Shown here piece after piece: positions 47,120 through 57,294 of a stretch of DNA of 64,000 nucleotides. Origin of the DNA: Affinundibacterium amnicola (GTDB taxonomy: Bacteria; Pseudomonadota; Gammaproteobacteria; Burkholderiales; Burkholderiaceae_D); the NCBI RefSeq assembly GCF_014284275.1, contig NZ_JACOFU010000001.1:372001-436000 (forward strand), given 5' to 3'. The notes below the pieces were generated by a model. That model was not told the origin of the DNA and ran no database searches. It saw only the letters and a program-made list of their open reading frames with translations. Numbering within the stretch: the first letter of the stretch is position 1; every line of letters begins with the position of its first letter. The translations under genes were made by a program, and so were the position numbers.

Positions 47120-47143
47120 AAAGAGCAGCCGAAGCTGCTCTTT
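47120..47143 (-). terminator. Rho-independent terminator for phaZ
   Basis: AAAGAGCAGC and GCTGCTCTTT flank the tetraloop CGAA (UUCG on the minus-strand transcript). On the minus strand the stem is followed by TTTTTTATTT, a strong intrinsic terminator about 20 bases after the phaZ stop. Confidence 0.92.
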
Positions 47144-47164
47144 GGTGCAAGTATTTCTCGAAGA

Positions 47165-48406
47165 TTAAGCGTGCTTTTCCATGAAAGCGATCACTTTAGG
47201 GCATACAATTTCTCGCCATTTTCGACCTGAAAAAATACCATAGTGACCACATCCTGGCGCTACAAAATCTTGTTTCATGGACGCAGGAATATTGCTGCAA
47301 AGCTCATGCGCAGCTTGAGTCTGGCCAGCACCTGAAATATCGTCAAGCTCACCTTCAACCGTAAATAGTGCGACTGTTTTGATATCTTGCGGGCGGACTA
47401 GCTTTCCCTGCACATCCCAAGTACCGCGCGGTAAGCTAAATTCTTGGAAAACTGTTTTGATCGTTTCCAGATAATACTCTGCCGGCAAATCTAATACGGC
47501 ATTGTATTCATTGTAGAATTTTCGATGTTGTTCAGCTGACTCATCATCACCTTGAATCAGATGTTGATAAAAATCCCAATGACTTTGTGCATGACGGTCT
47601 GGATTCATTGCGACGAATCCGGCGTGCTGTAAAAAGCCTGGATAAACTTTGCGTCCGAAACCAGGGTAATTGGCAGGAACATTGTAAATGACGGAATTTT
47701 CAAACCAAGAAAATTTCTTCTCGGTTGCCAGTGTATTGACCTGTGTTGGTGATTTGCGCGGATCAATTGGTCCACCCATCATCGTCATTGTTTTTGGTAA
47801 TGCAGGATCATTCTCACTTGCCATCAAGGAAATTGCAGCTAATACAGGAACAGTCGGCTGACAAACTGAAATAACGTGCAAGTCTGGAGCTAGGTGACGA
47901 ATGAATTCTTGTACATAGTAGATGTAGTCGTGCAAGTGAAATGGCCCAGCCGAAAGGGGGACCATTCTTGCATCGATCCAGTCGGTAATATACACATCAT
48001 GCGTAGGCAATAAACTTCGAACCGTGTCACGCAATAAGGTCGCATGGTGACCAGATAATGGTGCAACGATTAATACTTTTGGTTGTTGAAGCTTGTTGGC
48101 TTTACGTTTACTGTCGGTAGAATTTTTCTTGAAATTGATGAGCTTACAAAATGGTTTTGCGAGCGCTATTTCTTCAATGATCTCGATCGTCTCGTCTGCG
48201 ATCTTGGTTGATTGAATGTTGAACTGTGGTTTTTCATATTCTTTACCAAGACGATATACCAACTCGTAAGCAGCGGCCATTCTCTGCGAATACGGGGTAT
48301 ATGCTAGTGGAGAGATAGGATTCGCAAATAATTTTGATGATGCCTCTGCCCATTTTGTGAGAGGTGTCAAAAAAGAGCGATTTAATTCATGAAATTGATA
48401 AAGCAT
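47165..48406 (-). CDS. phaZ: Intracellular polyhydroxybutyrate depolymerase PhaZ
   Basis: It mobilises stored polyhydroxybutyrate inside the cell. In the 413 residues an N-terminal domain (MLYQFHELNRSFLTPLTKWA) and an alpha/beta-hydrolase core are present, and the catalytic nucleophile is Cys in ISVCQPTVPV near residue 184, as in Ralstonia PhaZa1. The Asp (EGELDDISGAGQT near 343) and His (GCGHYGIFSG near 390) complete the triad. Length and motifs are canonical. It shows that the organism stores PHB, although no phaC is in the window. Confidence 0.95.
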   Translation of the reverse strand: MLYQFHELNRSFLTPLTKWAEASSKLFANPISPLAYTPYSQRMAAAYELVYRLGKEYEKPQFNIQSTKIADETIEIIEEIALAKPFCKLINFKKNSTDSKRKANKLQQPKVLIVAPLSGHHATLLRDTVRSLLPTHDVYITDWIDARMVPLSAGPFHLHDYIYYVQEFIRHLAPDLHVISVCQPTVPVLAAISLMASENDPALPKTMTMMGGPIDPRKSPTQVNTLATEKKFSWFENSVIYNVPANYPGFGRKVYPGFLQHAGFVAMNPDRHAQSHWDFYQHLIQGDDESAEQHRKFYNEYNAVLDLPAEYYLETIKTVFQEFSLPRGTWDVQGKLVRPQDIKTVALFTVEGELDDISGAGQTQAAHELCSNIPASMKQDFVAPGCGHYGIFSGRKWREIVCPKVIAFMEKHA

Positions 48407-48559
48407 GTTCGCATTTTCCCTGTTGTTGACGGAATTGCTTTCCTATTGCATTGATTTTTTGGATTCTAGCAATGGACAAGATGAGCCTAGTATAACGCTA
48501 AAATTATTGCGGTGCGTCATAAATATATTTTTCCTCGCGCATGTTATTAAATTGGGTTT

Positions 48560-49738
48560 TTAATTTGATTCTTTATTGGGAATTTTATTCCCTTTAATCT
48601 CATTGCTTGCATTATCTGCACGGTCAGCATTGCTCATCAGAAGAATCGCTTTGTCAAAATCATACTCAGAAACAGCATCCGATAATGCAGCAAATGTCGA
48701 TGTGCTCAAGGCCATCATTAAGTCAGCTTTGTACTTTTGAAAAAAATCAATCGCCTCAGTGTCGGCTGCTTGAAGTAGGGCAATAAACTGCTCTGAAAGA
48801 GCAGGTAGATTGATTAAAGCGCTTGTTTGTTGAGTGCTTGTCACTGCTGTTTTTTCTTGCGAGTGTAAATAGTGGAGCACTTCTGCAATAGCGTGTTCTA
48901 AAGATGTCTTAGCGTCATCGAGATAACTACTTAACTCACTCGTATGATGATTGACTGCTGCGTCTCTCAATAAGTTTTCTAGTTCTTCGAATCTGCTTGC
49001 TGTATTGCTTGCGCCTATCGTGGCGCAGATACTTTTTGTGGTGTGAATTAAGCGCTTAAAGTTTTCAGTTGATACTTCGGATATGGAAGCATGCGTTAAC
49101 TGATTCACGGTAGTTGGCTGAGTTTCGACAAAGCGCTTCAGTAATTGTAGGTAGAGTTGTTGATTGCTTCCAGAAAGTTGGAAACCACGTTCCGTATCGA
49201 TGTGCACCAATTTAGGTAGAAACGGAAATTTACTGTCGTGAGGAATTGCGTTGCTCGCTATTTCGAATTCACTATTGCCTTTGTTGCCTAACCATTTTTC
49301 CAATTTCTCATATAGGACTTCAGGGTCGAAAGGTTTACTGATGAAGTCTTGCATACCAACTTCCCGGCAACGCGTTCTTGTCGCTTCTGAATGATGCGCA
49401 GTTAAGGCAACGATAGGAATGTATTCGTATAAAGAATTTTTCCGAATCTCTTGAGTTGCTTGGTAACCATCCATCACTGGCATCTCTATATCCATCAGTA
49501 TCAAAGGATAAAATCCAATTGGCCTGGCGAGTAGCTCGGCGAGTAGCTGCTGACCATTATTTGTCGCAGTGAGCTCATATCCACGTTGGCTTAATAATTC
49601 CGCTGCAATCTCCTGATTGAAGTCGTCATCTTCGGCCAACAGAATTCTCTTAATAGTGGGATCAATGTGCAATTTATTTTGGAGAGTGAAGTTTATCTGG
49701 CTTGATATTAACAGCTGCCATCTTGAAATTCGACACAT
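48560..49738 (-). CDS. Response regulator with C-terminal HPt domain
   Basis: A phosphorelay protein. In the 392 residues, the receiver (about 30-150) has acidic LLAEDDDFNQE, the phosphoacceptor Asp in LILMDIEMPVMDG near 82, and KPFDPEVLYEKL. An HPt-like region follows (about 195-290), with candidate His in RLIHTTKSICATIG. A C-terminal part of about 95 residues is unrecognised. No output or DNA-binding domain is seen. The first 28 residues are unlike a receiver, so translation may start later than 49738. It is divergent from a hybrid kinase that carries matching domains. Confidence 0.85.
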   Translation of the reverse strand: MCRISRWQLLISSQINFTLQNKLHIDPTIKRILLAEDDDFNQEIAAELLSQRGYELTATNNGQQLLAELLARPIGFYPLILMDIEMPVMDGYQATQEIRKNSLYEYIPIVALTAHHSEATRTRCREVGMQDFISKPFDPEVLYEKLEKWLGNKGNSEFEIASNAIPHDSKFPFLPKLVHIDTERGFQLSGSNQQLYLQLLKRFVETQPTTVNQLTHASISEVSTENFKRLIHTTKSICATIGASNTASRFEELENLLRDAAVNHHTSELSSYLDDAKTSLEHAIAEVLHYLHSQEKTAVTSTQQTSALINLPALSEQFIALLQAADTEAIDFFQKYKADLMMALSTSTFAALSDAVSEYDFDKAILLMSNADRADNASNEIKGNKIPNKESN

Positions 49739-49990
49739 GCCATCAAATTTCTGCTTGAGTTTTCTGTCATTTCATAAAATGAAAGAGCAATTGAACTATA
49801 TGCCAGCCTGAGCCGGTGTGGGTACTTTTTAGCTACTTGTTCAGCGGAATGCGTAGTTAAATGTCAATCGAATGTTGTATTGGAGATTTCTTATTTCTGA
49901 AATTTCGATCTTGCTGGTGTGATCAATGTATTTATTGCTTCTTTCAAGATAGAATCGATCGCAAGTTTTCCTTAATGACTTAATCGGGCT

Positions 49991-52900
49991 ATGCACGGAA
50001 TTTCTCTTCATACTAAGAACAGTTGGGTTGGGCAAACCTTGGATGGTCTGGATATTCTTAGAGATTCCATTCCTGATGGTTGTGCTGCCGCGCATAAAAT
50101 GCGGGAAGATGGCCGCGCAGCCGACGATGTTTTGTTGCTAGCGGCAGCAGATATTATTTTTGCTTTTGCTGACTATTTTCAAAATAATCTTGAGCAATCG
50201 GTTGATTCATTTCGTCGACTGTCTGCCTGGTTTGCCGAACATGATTTATCTGAAGGTGTCTTTTTTGCAGATACTGGTTTGGTTATCGTGTATCGAAAGC
50301 TTGGACAAGTGAAGATCGCTTCTGAATTATCAGAACAAAAACTACTACCTAGACTCGATTTAGTGCCACCACGCTTACTCATTCTGGCACTCAATATTGT
50401 TGCTATTCTTTGTCAGGAACGTGGTCAGACTTTAGAGGCAATCAGATTTTTTTATCGCGCATTAGATGAAGCAAGAAAAATTGATTCTGCCAGTCGGATT
50501 GCGCAAATTGCAGCCAATCTTGGTGAGGTGTTATACGTCACTGGAAATCCTATTGATGCGGAAGAATTTTTGCAAATCGCTTGTGATGTAGCGCCTTCAT
50601 CTTCTGAAAAATGGTTGCTACCATTTAGCTCCACCATGCTGGCCTTATGTAAGATTGCATTAGGTAAGGTCGATGAAGCTTATAAGGTGATTGCTCAGTA
50701 CATCGAGAATGACCACATTCATACTGTATATATTAATTCCTACCGTTCGTTTTATCTCTCAGTGGCCGCCTACACTTTGGCGATGCGTGGACATTTGTCT
50801 GATGCCATGAATTTCAGCGAGAACGCTTTAGCTTCAATGGACGCGATTGAGGATAGACATCTTAAGCCTTACATTTGGTGGGTGAGTGGATATTTGCATC
50901 GGCAATTTGGACAATATGATCAAGCGATCGCACAGCTAAGAAACGCAATCGATGAAATTGGCGATAGTGGTTATAACCATTTGCCGCTATGTGCGATTAA
51001 TGAACTCTCAGAGATTTACGCAGAACTAGGTCGTTGGAAAGAAGCATACCAAGAACAAAAGCGACATCAAACTTTGTACCTGCGATTGCAAGAAAATGCG
51101 AGCAAGATTCAAGTTGAGAATTTAAAAATTCGTGGAGAATTCAAAGAAGCAGAACATGATCGTCGTATGAATGAGTTGATGACGATAGAGCGTAAGACGC
51201 TTGCTGATGAACTACAGCGGATGCTGACTGAACGCGAAACTATTTTGGAAAATTCCATCGTTGGTATGATTTTTCTCAATAGTCAGGGGCGTGTGCAATG
51301 GGTGAATACGCCCTTGTGTCAGATTTTTGATGTGGAAAGAGAGCAGGTACTTGGTGCTTCATTAGAACCATTTTATGAGTCGCGTGAAAGTTATCTGGAG
51401 AGTGGTGCCGCGGTTAGTCAGGCGGTGTTGCGTGGCGAGGCTTTTGAGACTGAGCTAAAGATGCGCCGTAGTGATGGAAGTTTATTTTGGGTGCAGTTTT
51501 CCGGACGTGCTGTCAATAAAAATGATTTGTCTTACGGAACCGTGTGGGTTGTGATGGACATCTCAGCTCGCCGCCAATTAGAAGATGATTTGCATAAGTC
51601 AGAGTACAACTATCGGCTTTTAATTGATAACGTCACTGAAGGCATTGTGGTGGTGCAGAACGCAAAAATCGCTTTTGCAAATCGCATGATCCAGTCATTA
51701 ACTGGACATTCGCATGATGAATTGATAGGCATGCAATTTACCTCCTCGATCTATATGGACGATGTGCCTGTCGTTGTCGAGCGCCATAATCGTCGCCTGC
51801 TCGGTGAACCTGTGGAACAGTACTATCAAATCCGATTGCAACATCGTTATAGTAAACAACTTATCTGGGTTGAAATCTCCTCAGTATTGATTGAATGGGA
51901 AGGTCAACCAGCGACTTTGTCCTTCGTGTCAGACTTAACGCAAAGAAAACTACTAGAGTCTCAACTCAAAGCAAGTATGGATGAGCAAATGCGTTTGCAA
52001 ACTTTGCAAATGCAGAATGAATTGAAGGTCTCAGAATTGGCACGTCGTCATGCTGAAGAAACGACCGAGGCTAAATCCTTATTCTTAGCGAACATGAGTC
52101 ACGAAATCCGGACACCGATGAATGCCATTATTGGAATGGCTCATCTCGCTTTGAAGACCGAGCTGTCAGTAAAACAGAAGGATTATGTCGAAAAAATCCA
52201 TAAAGCAGGTTTGTCATTGATGGGGATTATCAATGACATTTTAGATTTTTCAAAAATTGAAGCTGGCAAGCTCGATATTGAAACGCTTGAATTTGATTTA
52301 GATGAGGTTTTTAATAGTGTCGCCGTTGTTACCAGCGAAAAAGCGGAACAAAAGGGATTGGAATATTTATTTGATGTCGACACAAACGTGCCAAAACGAT
52401 TGAAAGGTGACCCTTTACGACTTGGGCAAGTATTGATCAATTTGATTAATAACGCGATCAAATTTACAGAAGAGGGGGAAGTTTGTGTGCAATGTCGCGT
52501 GGTTGCCAGTGACGCCGAGCAGGTGCGTTTGCGTTTTGAAGTGAAGGACAGTGGACTTGGTATGAGCGAGTCGCAGTCATCCAAGTTGTTCATGCCTTTT
52601 AGTCAGGGGGACGAATCGACTACCCGAAAATTTGGCGGCACCGGTCTAGGATTGTCGATCTCAAAAGGCATGGTGAATTTGATGTCTGGTGAAATCGCAT
52701 TGCAAAGTGAATTTGGCAAAGGCACGATCGTTAGTTTTGAAATTCCATTTGGCATAGTTGAGGCAAGTTTGGTAGAAGCCGAACGTGAGTTATTTGATCA
52801 GTTAAACATGTTGATTGTTGATGATCATCCCCATGCTGCAAAGTTGTTGGGCGCTAAGCTCGCACATTATGGCATTCGGAGTATTTTGACTTATTCAGGT

Positions 52901-54274
52901 CAAGAAGCGATGACGGTGCTAAATGAGGCAGAACGAGAAAATCGTCAGTTTGATGCGATCTTTGTGGATTTGCATATGCCCTACATGGATGGCGCAGAAT
53001 TGATCGCACAAATTCGTCAATCACCATTACGCATGCTTCCTAAAATTGCGCTTGTTGGCGCTACCGCGCGTGAGAGCCTGAACTATCGCGAGGAAGCGAC
53101 GATTACCGACGCCTACCTAGATAAACCATTTAATTCTTCCAATGTTTTTGATTGTCTCGTGAATATGTTTGCATTTCATCGTCACTTTAATGCATCTAGT
53201 TCACTACATGGTGCGTTTAAATGCAAGAACCTGCATGTCTTATTAGTTGAAGATAATTTGGTTAATCAGCAAATCGCCAAAGAGCTGCTTGAGGCGGCAG
53301 AGATTATTGTTGACGTTGCAGTGAATGGACGCGCTGCCGTTGAACGCTTGTTTGCCGCAGAACCAAACTATTATGGCTTGGTATTAATGGACGTGCAGAT
53401 GCCTGAAATGGATGGGCATGAAGCGACTAAGTTAATTCGTCAAAATCCACAGTTTCAAGATTTGCCAATTATTGCAATGACTGCACACGCATTACTAATT
53501 GAGCGTGAAAAATGTTTTGATTCTGGAATGAATGCCCACGTGGCAAAACCAATTAATCCGAATGAGTTGTATCAAACCGTCGCCGATTGGTGTAGTTCAT
53601 ATGTGATGGTTAATAATGAGCATAGGAACGGATCAGCCGCTACGATCAGCGATAAATCATTGAGCATCGCTGGCGTTGATACGCGGCTTGGACTAAGTCG
53701 AACAATGGGGGACCGTCAGCTTTACTTCAAATTGCTAAGATTGTTTGTACTGGATCAACGATCTGCGATTAGTAAAGTGCGTGAAGCTTTACTGGAATCA
53801 GATTACAAAACAGCGGAAATGATTGCGCATACACTCAAAGGTGTTGCTGGTTTGATTGGTGCGGATGTTCAGTTGCTGGCAGCGAGAATTGAGTCACAAA
53901 TCGAGGGGCTGACTTCTATCGAACAAATGACAGCATTGTTAGACAATGCCGAACGCCAACTTCAGTCGACGATTGTGGAAATTGAGAAAAGTCTCCAGTC
54001 TGAGCAAGATTCGGGGGAATTGCATTCTTCATCAATGGATAAAAACTTATCGACTGAAAATGTGCATGAGAAGTTACGTGCCTGTTACAAGCTGATTGCT
54101 AATTTTGATGGTGATGCAATGGACATGCTTAATGCTTCGATCGATGAACTCAATATTGCTTTTGGTTCTGACGTGCAAAAGCAAATTATGCGCGCGGCGT
54201 CTCAGTACGATTTTGATGTGATTCAGTCGATTATGAAAGGCAATGCGCATATGATAGGACTGAGTCTTGAATAA
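49991..54274 (+). CDS. Cytoplasmic TPR-PAS-PAS hybrid histidine kinase with two receivers and HPt
   Basis: A 1427-residue multi-step kinase without membrane segments. TPR-like repeats (about 1-390) lead to two PAS domains (about 410-530 and 535-650). HisKA with MSHEIRTPMNAIIG (His near 704) and a HATPase domain (NLINNAIKFTEEG near 815, FGGTGLGLSISKGM near 885) follow. Two receivers (Asp near 992 in FVDLHMPYMDG, and near 1134 in LMDVQMPEMDG) and an HPt domain (His near 1279 in IAHTLKGVAGLIGA) close it. The N-terminal TPR region suggests sensing of a cytosolic partner. An HD-GYP response regulator gene follows 86 bases downstream. Confidence 0.93.
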   Translation: MHGISLHTKNSWVGQTLDGLDILRDSIPDGCAAAHKMREDGRAADDVLLLAAADIIFAFADYFQNNLEQSVDSFRRLSAWFAEHDLSEGVFFADTGLVIVYRKLGQVKIASELSEQKLLPRLDLVPPRLLILALNIVAILCQERGQTLEAIRFFYRALDEARKIDSASRIAQIAANLGEVLYVTGNPIDAEEFLQIACDVAPSSSEKWLLPFSSTMLALCKIALGKVDEAYKVIAQYIENDHIHTVYINSYRSFYLSVAAYTLAMRGHLSDAMNFSENALASMDAIEDRHLKPYIWWVSGYLHRQFGQYDQAIAQLRNAIDEIGDSGYNHLPLCAINELSEIYAELGRWKEAYQEQKRHQTLYLRLQENASKIQVENLKIRGEFKEAEHDRRMNELMTIERKTLADELQRMLTERETILENSIVGMIFLNSQGRVQWVNTPLCQIFDVEREQVLGASLEPFYESRESYLESGAAVSQAVLRGEAFETELKMRRSDGSLFWVQFSGRAVNKNDLSYGTVWVVMDISARRQLEDDLHKSEYNYRLLIDNVTEGIVVVQNAKIAFANRMIQSLTGHSHDELIGMQFTSSIYMDDVPVVVERHNRRLLGEPVEQYYQIRLQHRYSKQLIWVEISSVLIEWEGQPATLSFVSDLTQRKLLESQLKASMDEQMRLQTLQMQNELKVSELARRHAEETTEAKSLFLANMSHEIRTPMNAIIGMAHLALKTELSVKQKDYVEKIHKAGLSLMGIINDILDFSKIEAGKLDIETLEFDLDEVFNSVAVVTSEKAEQKGLEYLFDVDTNVPKRLKGDPLRLGQVLINLINNAIKFTEEGEVCVQCRVVASDAEQVRLRFEVKDSGLGMSESQSSKLFMPFSQGDESTTRKFGGTGLGLSISKGMVNLMSGEIALQSEFGKGTIVSFEIPFGIVEASLVEAERELFDQLNMLIVDDHPHAAKLLGAKLAHYGIRSILTYSGQEAMTVLNEAERENRQFDAIFVDLHMPYMDGAELIAQIRQSPLRMLPKIALVGATARESLNYREEATITDAYLDKPFNSSNVFDCLVNMFAFHRHFNASSSLHGAFKCKNLHVLLVEDNLVNQQIAKELLEAAEIIVDVAVNGRAAVERLFAAEPNYYGLVLMDVQMPEMDGHEATKLIRQNPQFQDLPIIAMTAHALLIEREKCFDSGMNAHVAKPINPNELYQTVADWCSSYVMVNNEHRNGSAATISDKSLSIAGVDTRLGLSRTMGDRQLYFKLLRLFVLDQRSAISKVREALLESDYKTAEMIAHTLKGVAGLIGADVQLLAARIESQIEGLTSIEQMTALLDNAERQLQSTIVEIEKSLQSEQDSGELHSSSMDKNLSTENVHEKLRACYKLIANFDGDAMDMLNASIDELNIAFGSDVQKQIMRAASQYDFDVIQSIMKGNAHMIGLSLE

Positions 54275-54360
54275 TGTGGCACAGATATTTTAGATAGTGG
54301 TAGATGATGTTTTGAATTGGTGATGACGAATAGAACGCTTAATTTATTCTAAGGTGAAAT

Positions 54361-55488
54361 ATGAATGAAGCTCACGATCAAGACGTGAAGCAAGTTATTT
54401 TAATTGTGGACGACACGCCCGATAACATAACTTTGCTTTCTGCACTGCTCAAAGATAAGTACAAAATTAAGATTGCGACAAACGGATTAAAGGCTTTGCA
54501 TATTGCATCGATTGATCCAAGTCCCGATTTGATTTTACTTGATGTGATGATGCCTGAGATGGATGGTTACGAGACATGTCGGCGCTTAAAAGAAAATCCG
54601 CAGACAAATCAAATACCAGTGATTTTTCTAACGGCAAAAAGTCAAGTATCAGATGAAGAAATGGGATTGAAATTGGGCGCTGTAGATTACATCAGCAAAC
54701 CTGTAAGTCCACCAATCGTGTTAGCACGCGTCGCCACGCAACTTAATTTAGTGCGCGCACGTAATTTACTGCAAGATCAAAATAAAAATCTAGAAGGTTT
54801 AGTTAAAGACCGGACGAGAAAATTGGCGAAGATGCAGGATGCGATCATTATGGCGATGGCATCGCTGGCCGAGACACGGGATAATGAAACTGGTAATCAT
54901 ATTCGTCGTACCCAGAATTATGTTGCTGCATTAGCGCGCCAATTGAAAGATTTGCCGCGTTTTTCTTCTGAATTAACCGATGAGAATATTGAATTATTAT
55001 ATAAATCTGCGCCTTTGCATGATATCGGCAAAGTCGGCATTCCAGATAACATTCTGTTAAAACCCGGTAAGCTGACTTCAGAAGAATTTGAAGTCATGAA
55101 ATTACATACGAACTATGGACGTGAGACGATTTTATCCGTCGAACGTTATCTTGGCGAAAGTAATGAATTTTTACGATTTGCCCGCGAGATCACTTATTCG
55201 CATCAAGAAAAGTGGGATGGCTCAGGTTATCCCGAAAATTTGTCTGGAGATGCGATACCCATCTCGGCTCGACTTATGGCCGTTGCGGATGTCTACGATG
55301 CGCTAATTTCAAGACGCGTTTATAAGCCAGCATTTACGCATGAAGAAGCGATCGATATTATGCGCAAAGGGCGAGGAAGTCATTTCGATCCAGATATTCT
55401 AGACGTATTCTTAAAGATCACAGACGAATTTAGAGAGATTGCGATGCGATATCGGGAGAGCGAAGCTGGCGAAACAGAGATTTATTGA
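54361..55488 (+). CDS. RpfG-like response regulator with HD-GYP c-di-GMP phosphodiesterase
   Basis: It degrades c-di-GMP under phosphorelay control. In the 375 residues the receiver (about 10-130) carries the phosphoacceptor Asp61 in LILLDVMMPEMDGYE. An HD-GYP domain (about 160-360) has HDIGKVGIPDNILLKPG (His-Asp near 220) and the GYP motif in HQEKWDGSGYP near 289. All metal-binding motifs look intact. It is probably co-transcribed with the hybrid kinase upstream, which would be its cognate phosphate donor. Confidence 0.94.
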   Translation: MNEAHDQDVKQVILIVDDTPDNITLLSALLKDKYKIKIATNGLKALHIASIDPSPDLILLDVMMPEMDGYETCRRLKENPQTNQIPVIFLTAKSQVSDEEMGLKLGAVDYISKPVSPPIVLARVATQLNLVRARNLLQDQNKNLEGLVKDRTRKLAKMQDAIIMAMASLAETRDNETGNHIRRTQNYVAALARQLKDLPRFSSELTDENIELLYKSAPLHDIGKVGIPDNILLKPGKLTSEEFEVMKLHTNYGRETILSVERYLGESNEFLRFAREITYSHQEKWDGSGYPENLSGDAIPISARLMAVADVYDALISRRVYKPAFTHEEAIDIMRKGRGSHFDPDILDVFLKITDEFREIAMRYRESEAGETEIY

Positions 55489-55503
55489 TTTCGTTTCACA
55501 AAT

Positions 55504-55533
55504 AAAAAAGCGCAAAATATTTTGCGCTTTTTT
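55504..55533. terminator. Bidirectional rho-independent terminator
   Basis: A perfect inverted repeat with 14-base arms (AAAAAAGCGCAAAA and its complement) and a two-base centre has T-runs on both strands. It lies between the converging HD-GYP and ferredoxin reductase genes. Confidence 0.9.
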
Positions 55534-55554
55534 ATTTTTCGTGCACTGATTTGC

Positions 55555-56625
55555 TTAATCAAAAACTGGGGACTCAACACCAAGGATCTTATGCAACTTA
55601 GGTGAAGTCGTCGTGTATTGCATGTGGATTTTCTTTTCAGGGAAAATATACGGTGCCGCGCCAAATGCAGCTAAAGCCGCTTCGTGGAAGCCTGACAAAA
55701 TCAATTTTTTCTTACCAGGATAAGTATTGATATCACCCACTGCGAAAATGCCCGGTACGTTGGTTTCAAACTTTTCGGTGTCCATGACTTTTAATTGTTT
55801 GCGTTCGATCTCTAAACCCCAGTCAGCGATAGGGCCGAGTTTTGGTGACAAACCAAAGAACACCAACAAATCATCCAACGGCAAGCGACGCGTTACGCCG
55901 TCTGCGCCTGTCACTTTGATCTCTGATAATTTGTCGTCTTTGGTTTCGATACCGGTGACTTGACCGATGATCAATTGCATTTCGTAGTTGTCGCACATTT
56001 CTTTCATTTTGGCGACAGATGCTGGTGCAGCGCGGAAGTCATCACGACGGTGCAATACGATGACGGATTCTGCTTTACCAGCCAATGCCAAAGCCCAGTC
56101 TAAAGCGGAATCACCGCCACCGCAAATGACTAGATTGCGGCCTTCAAAACGGCTAGGGTCTTTGACGCGATAGAAAACTTGTGAACCTTCAAATGTCTCA
56201 ATGCCTTCTACTTTCAAAGTGCGTGGTTGGAAAGAGCCAACGCCAGCAGCGATGAAAATGGTTTTGGTGATGAACTTGGTGCCCAAAGAGGTTTCCAGAT
56301 CAAAGCGACCATCGGCGCGACGTTGAACCAAAGTGACTTCTTGATTTAAGTGAAAGGTCGGTTCAAACGGTTCAATTTGTTTGAGCAAATTGTCTGTCAA
56401 CTCTTGACCTGTACACACAGGCACCGCAGGAATATCGTAGATAGGTTTGTCTGGATACAATTCCACGCACTGACCGCCAACGACTGGCAGAGAATCAATC
56501 ACGTGTGCTTTGATTTCGAGTAAGCCAAGTTCAAAGACTTGGAACAGACCAACCGGACCTGCGCCAATGATGACTGCGTCGGCTTCAATTACGCCGGTCA
56601 CTGCTGAATTTTGTTTGTTGTCCAT
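55555..56625 (-). CDS. Thioredoxin-reductase-like ferredoxin-NADP reductase
   Basis: A flavoprotein that passes electrons between NADPH and ferredoxin. In the 356 residues the FAD-binding loop [11 protein letters not shown] is near 20, the VGGQC segment near 49, and the NADPH-binding [12 protein letters not shown] near 167. [13 protein letters not shown] near 293 is the C-terminal FAD site. The CxxC redox motif of true thioredoxin reductases is absent, which supports the FNR class. The ferredoxin gene fdxA lies 83 bases upstream on the same strand, its likely partner. Confidence 0.92.
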   Translation of the reverse strand: MDNKQNSAVTGVIEADAVIIGAGPVGLFQVFELGLLEIKAHVIDSLPVVGGQCVELYPDKPIYDIPAVPVCTGQELTDNLLKQIEPFEPTFHLNQEVTLVQRRADGRFDLETSLGTKFITKTIFIAAGVGSFQPRTLKVEGIETFEGSQVFYRVKDPSRFEGRNLVICGGGDSALDWALALAGKAESVIVLHRRDDFRAAPASVAKMKEMCDNYEMQLIIGQVTGIETKDDKLSEIKVTGADGVTRRLPLDDLLVFFGLSPKLGPIADWGLEIERKQLKVMDTEKFETNVPGIFAVGDINTYPGKKKLILSGFHEAALAAFGAAPYIFPEKKIHMQYTTTSPKLHKILGVESPVFD

Positions 56626-56708
56626 ACGACTTTATATTCTTTAGAAAATTGGGCAAATCGGTTCATTGGAACCGCTGTGCTGATCACGCAAAAAAACAAG
56701 CGAAAAAA

Positions 56709-57032
56709 TTAACGCTCGAGATATTGCAATTTGTCTTTCACATCTTTCCACTCATCAGCATCCGCCAACGGTGTAGTTGTTTTCGTGATCGACGGCCAGC
56801 TGCGAATTAAATCGGCGTTGATTTTGATGAATGGCATTTGATCTTGTGGCACATCTTCTTCGGCATAAATCGCATTGACTGGGCATTCGGCAACGCAGAC
56901 TGCGCAATCGATACATTCATCTGGGTCAATCACGAGAAAATTTGGACCTGCACGGAAGCAGTCCACTGGGCAAACATCAACGCAGTCAGTGTAACGGCAG
57001 CGGATGCAGGATTCGGTCACAACGTGGGTCAT
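56709..57032 (-). CDS. fdxA: 7Fe ferredoxin FdxA
   Basis: A small electron carrier with [3Fe-4S] and [4Fe-4S] clusters. Its 107 residues hold the cysteine pattern SCIRCRYTDCVDVCPVDCF near the N-terminus and CIDCAVCVAECP at about 40-51. The C-terminal extension of about 45 residues matches FdxA of proteobacteria. It is next to a ferredoxin-NADP reductase, with which it probably functions. Confidence 0.95.
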   Translation of the reverse strand: MTHVVTESCIRCRYTDCVDVCPVDCFRAGPNFLVIDPDECIDCAVCVAECPVNAIYAEEDVPQDQMPFIKINADLIRSWPSITKTTTPLADADEWKDVKDKLQYLER

Positions 57033-57246
57033 AACAGGCCTATCAATAAAAAAATCGGGGGTGAAGCGCTACTGGAAATGTCGACGTAGCTGCAAAGCCT
57101 TGTATTTTAAGGCAAATCGCCCTAACTCACAATTGCGGCTTAGATAAAATTAGCATAAGTAAATGTAGTATTCGGCAATCGCTCCTGCCGGAGTAGCTGT
57201 TCTTCGCTTTTGGATAAGGATGGCAGGCATGTGCAGTCTGCTGCCG

Positions 57247-57252
57247 TATAAT
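57247..57252 (+). promoter_or_regulatory. Candidate -10 element for the 2-hydroxyacid dehydrogenase gene
   Basis: A perfect TATAAT lies 43 bases before the ATG at 57295, at sensible distance for a short leader. The -35 at 17-base spacing is poor, so the promoter is tentative. Confidence 0.35.
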
Positions 57253-57294
57253 CGGCTTTGTCTCCTAAATTTCGTCTATTTACTGTAAAAAACT

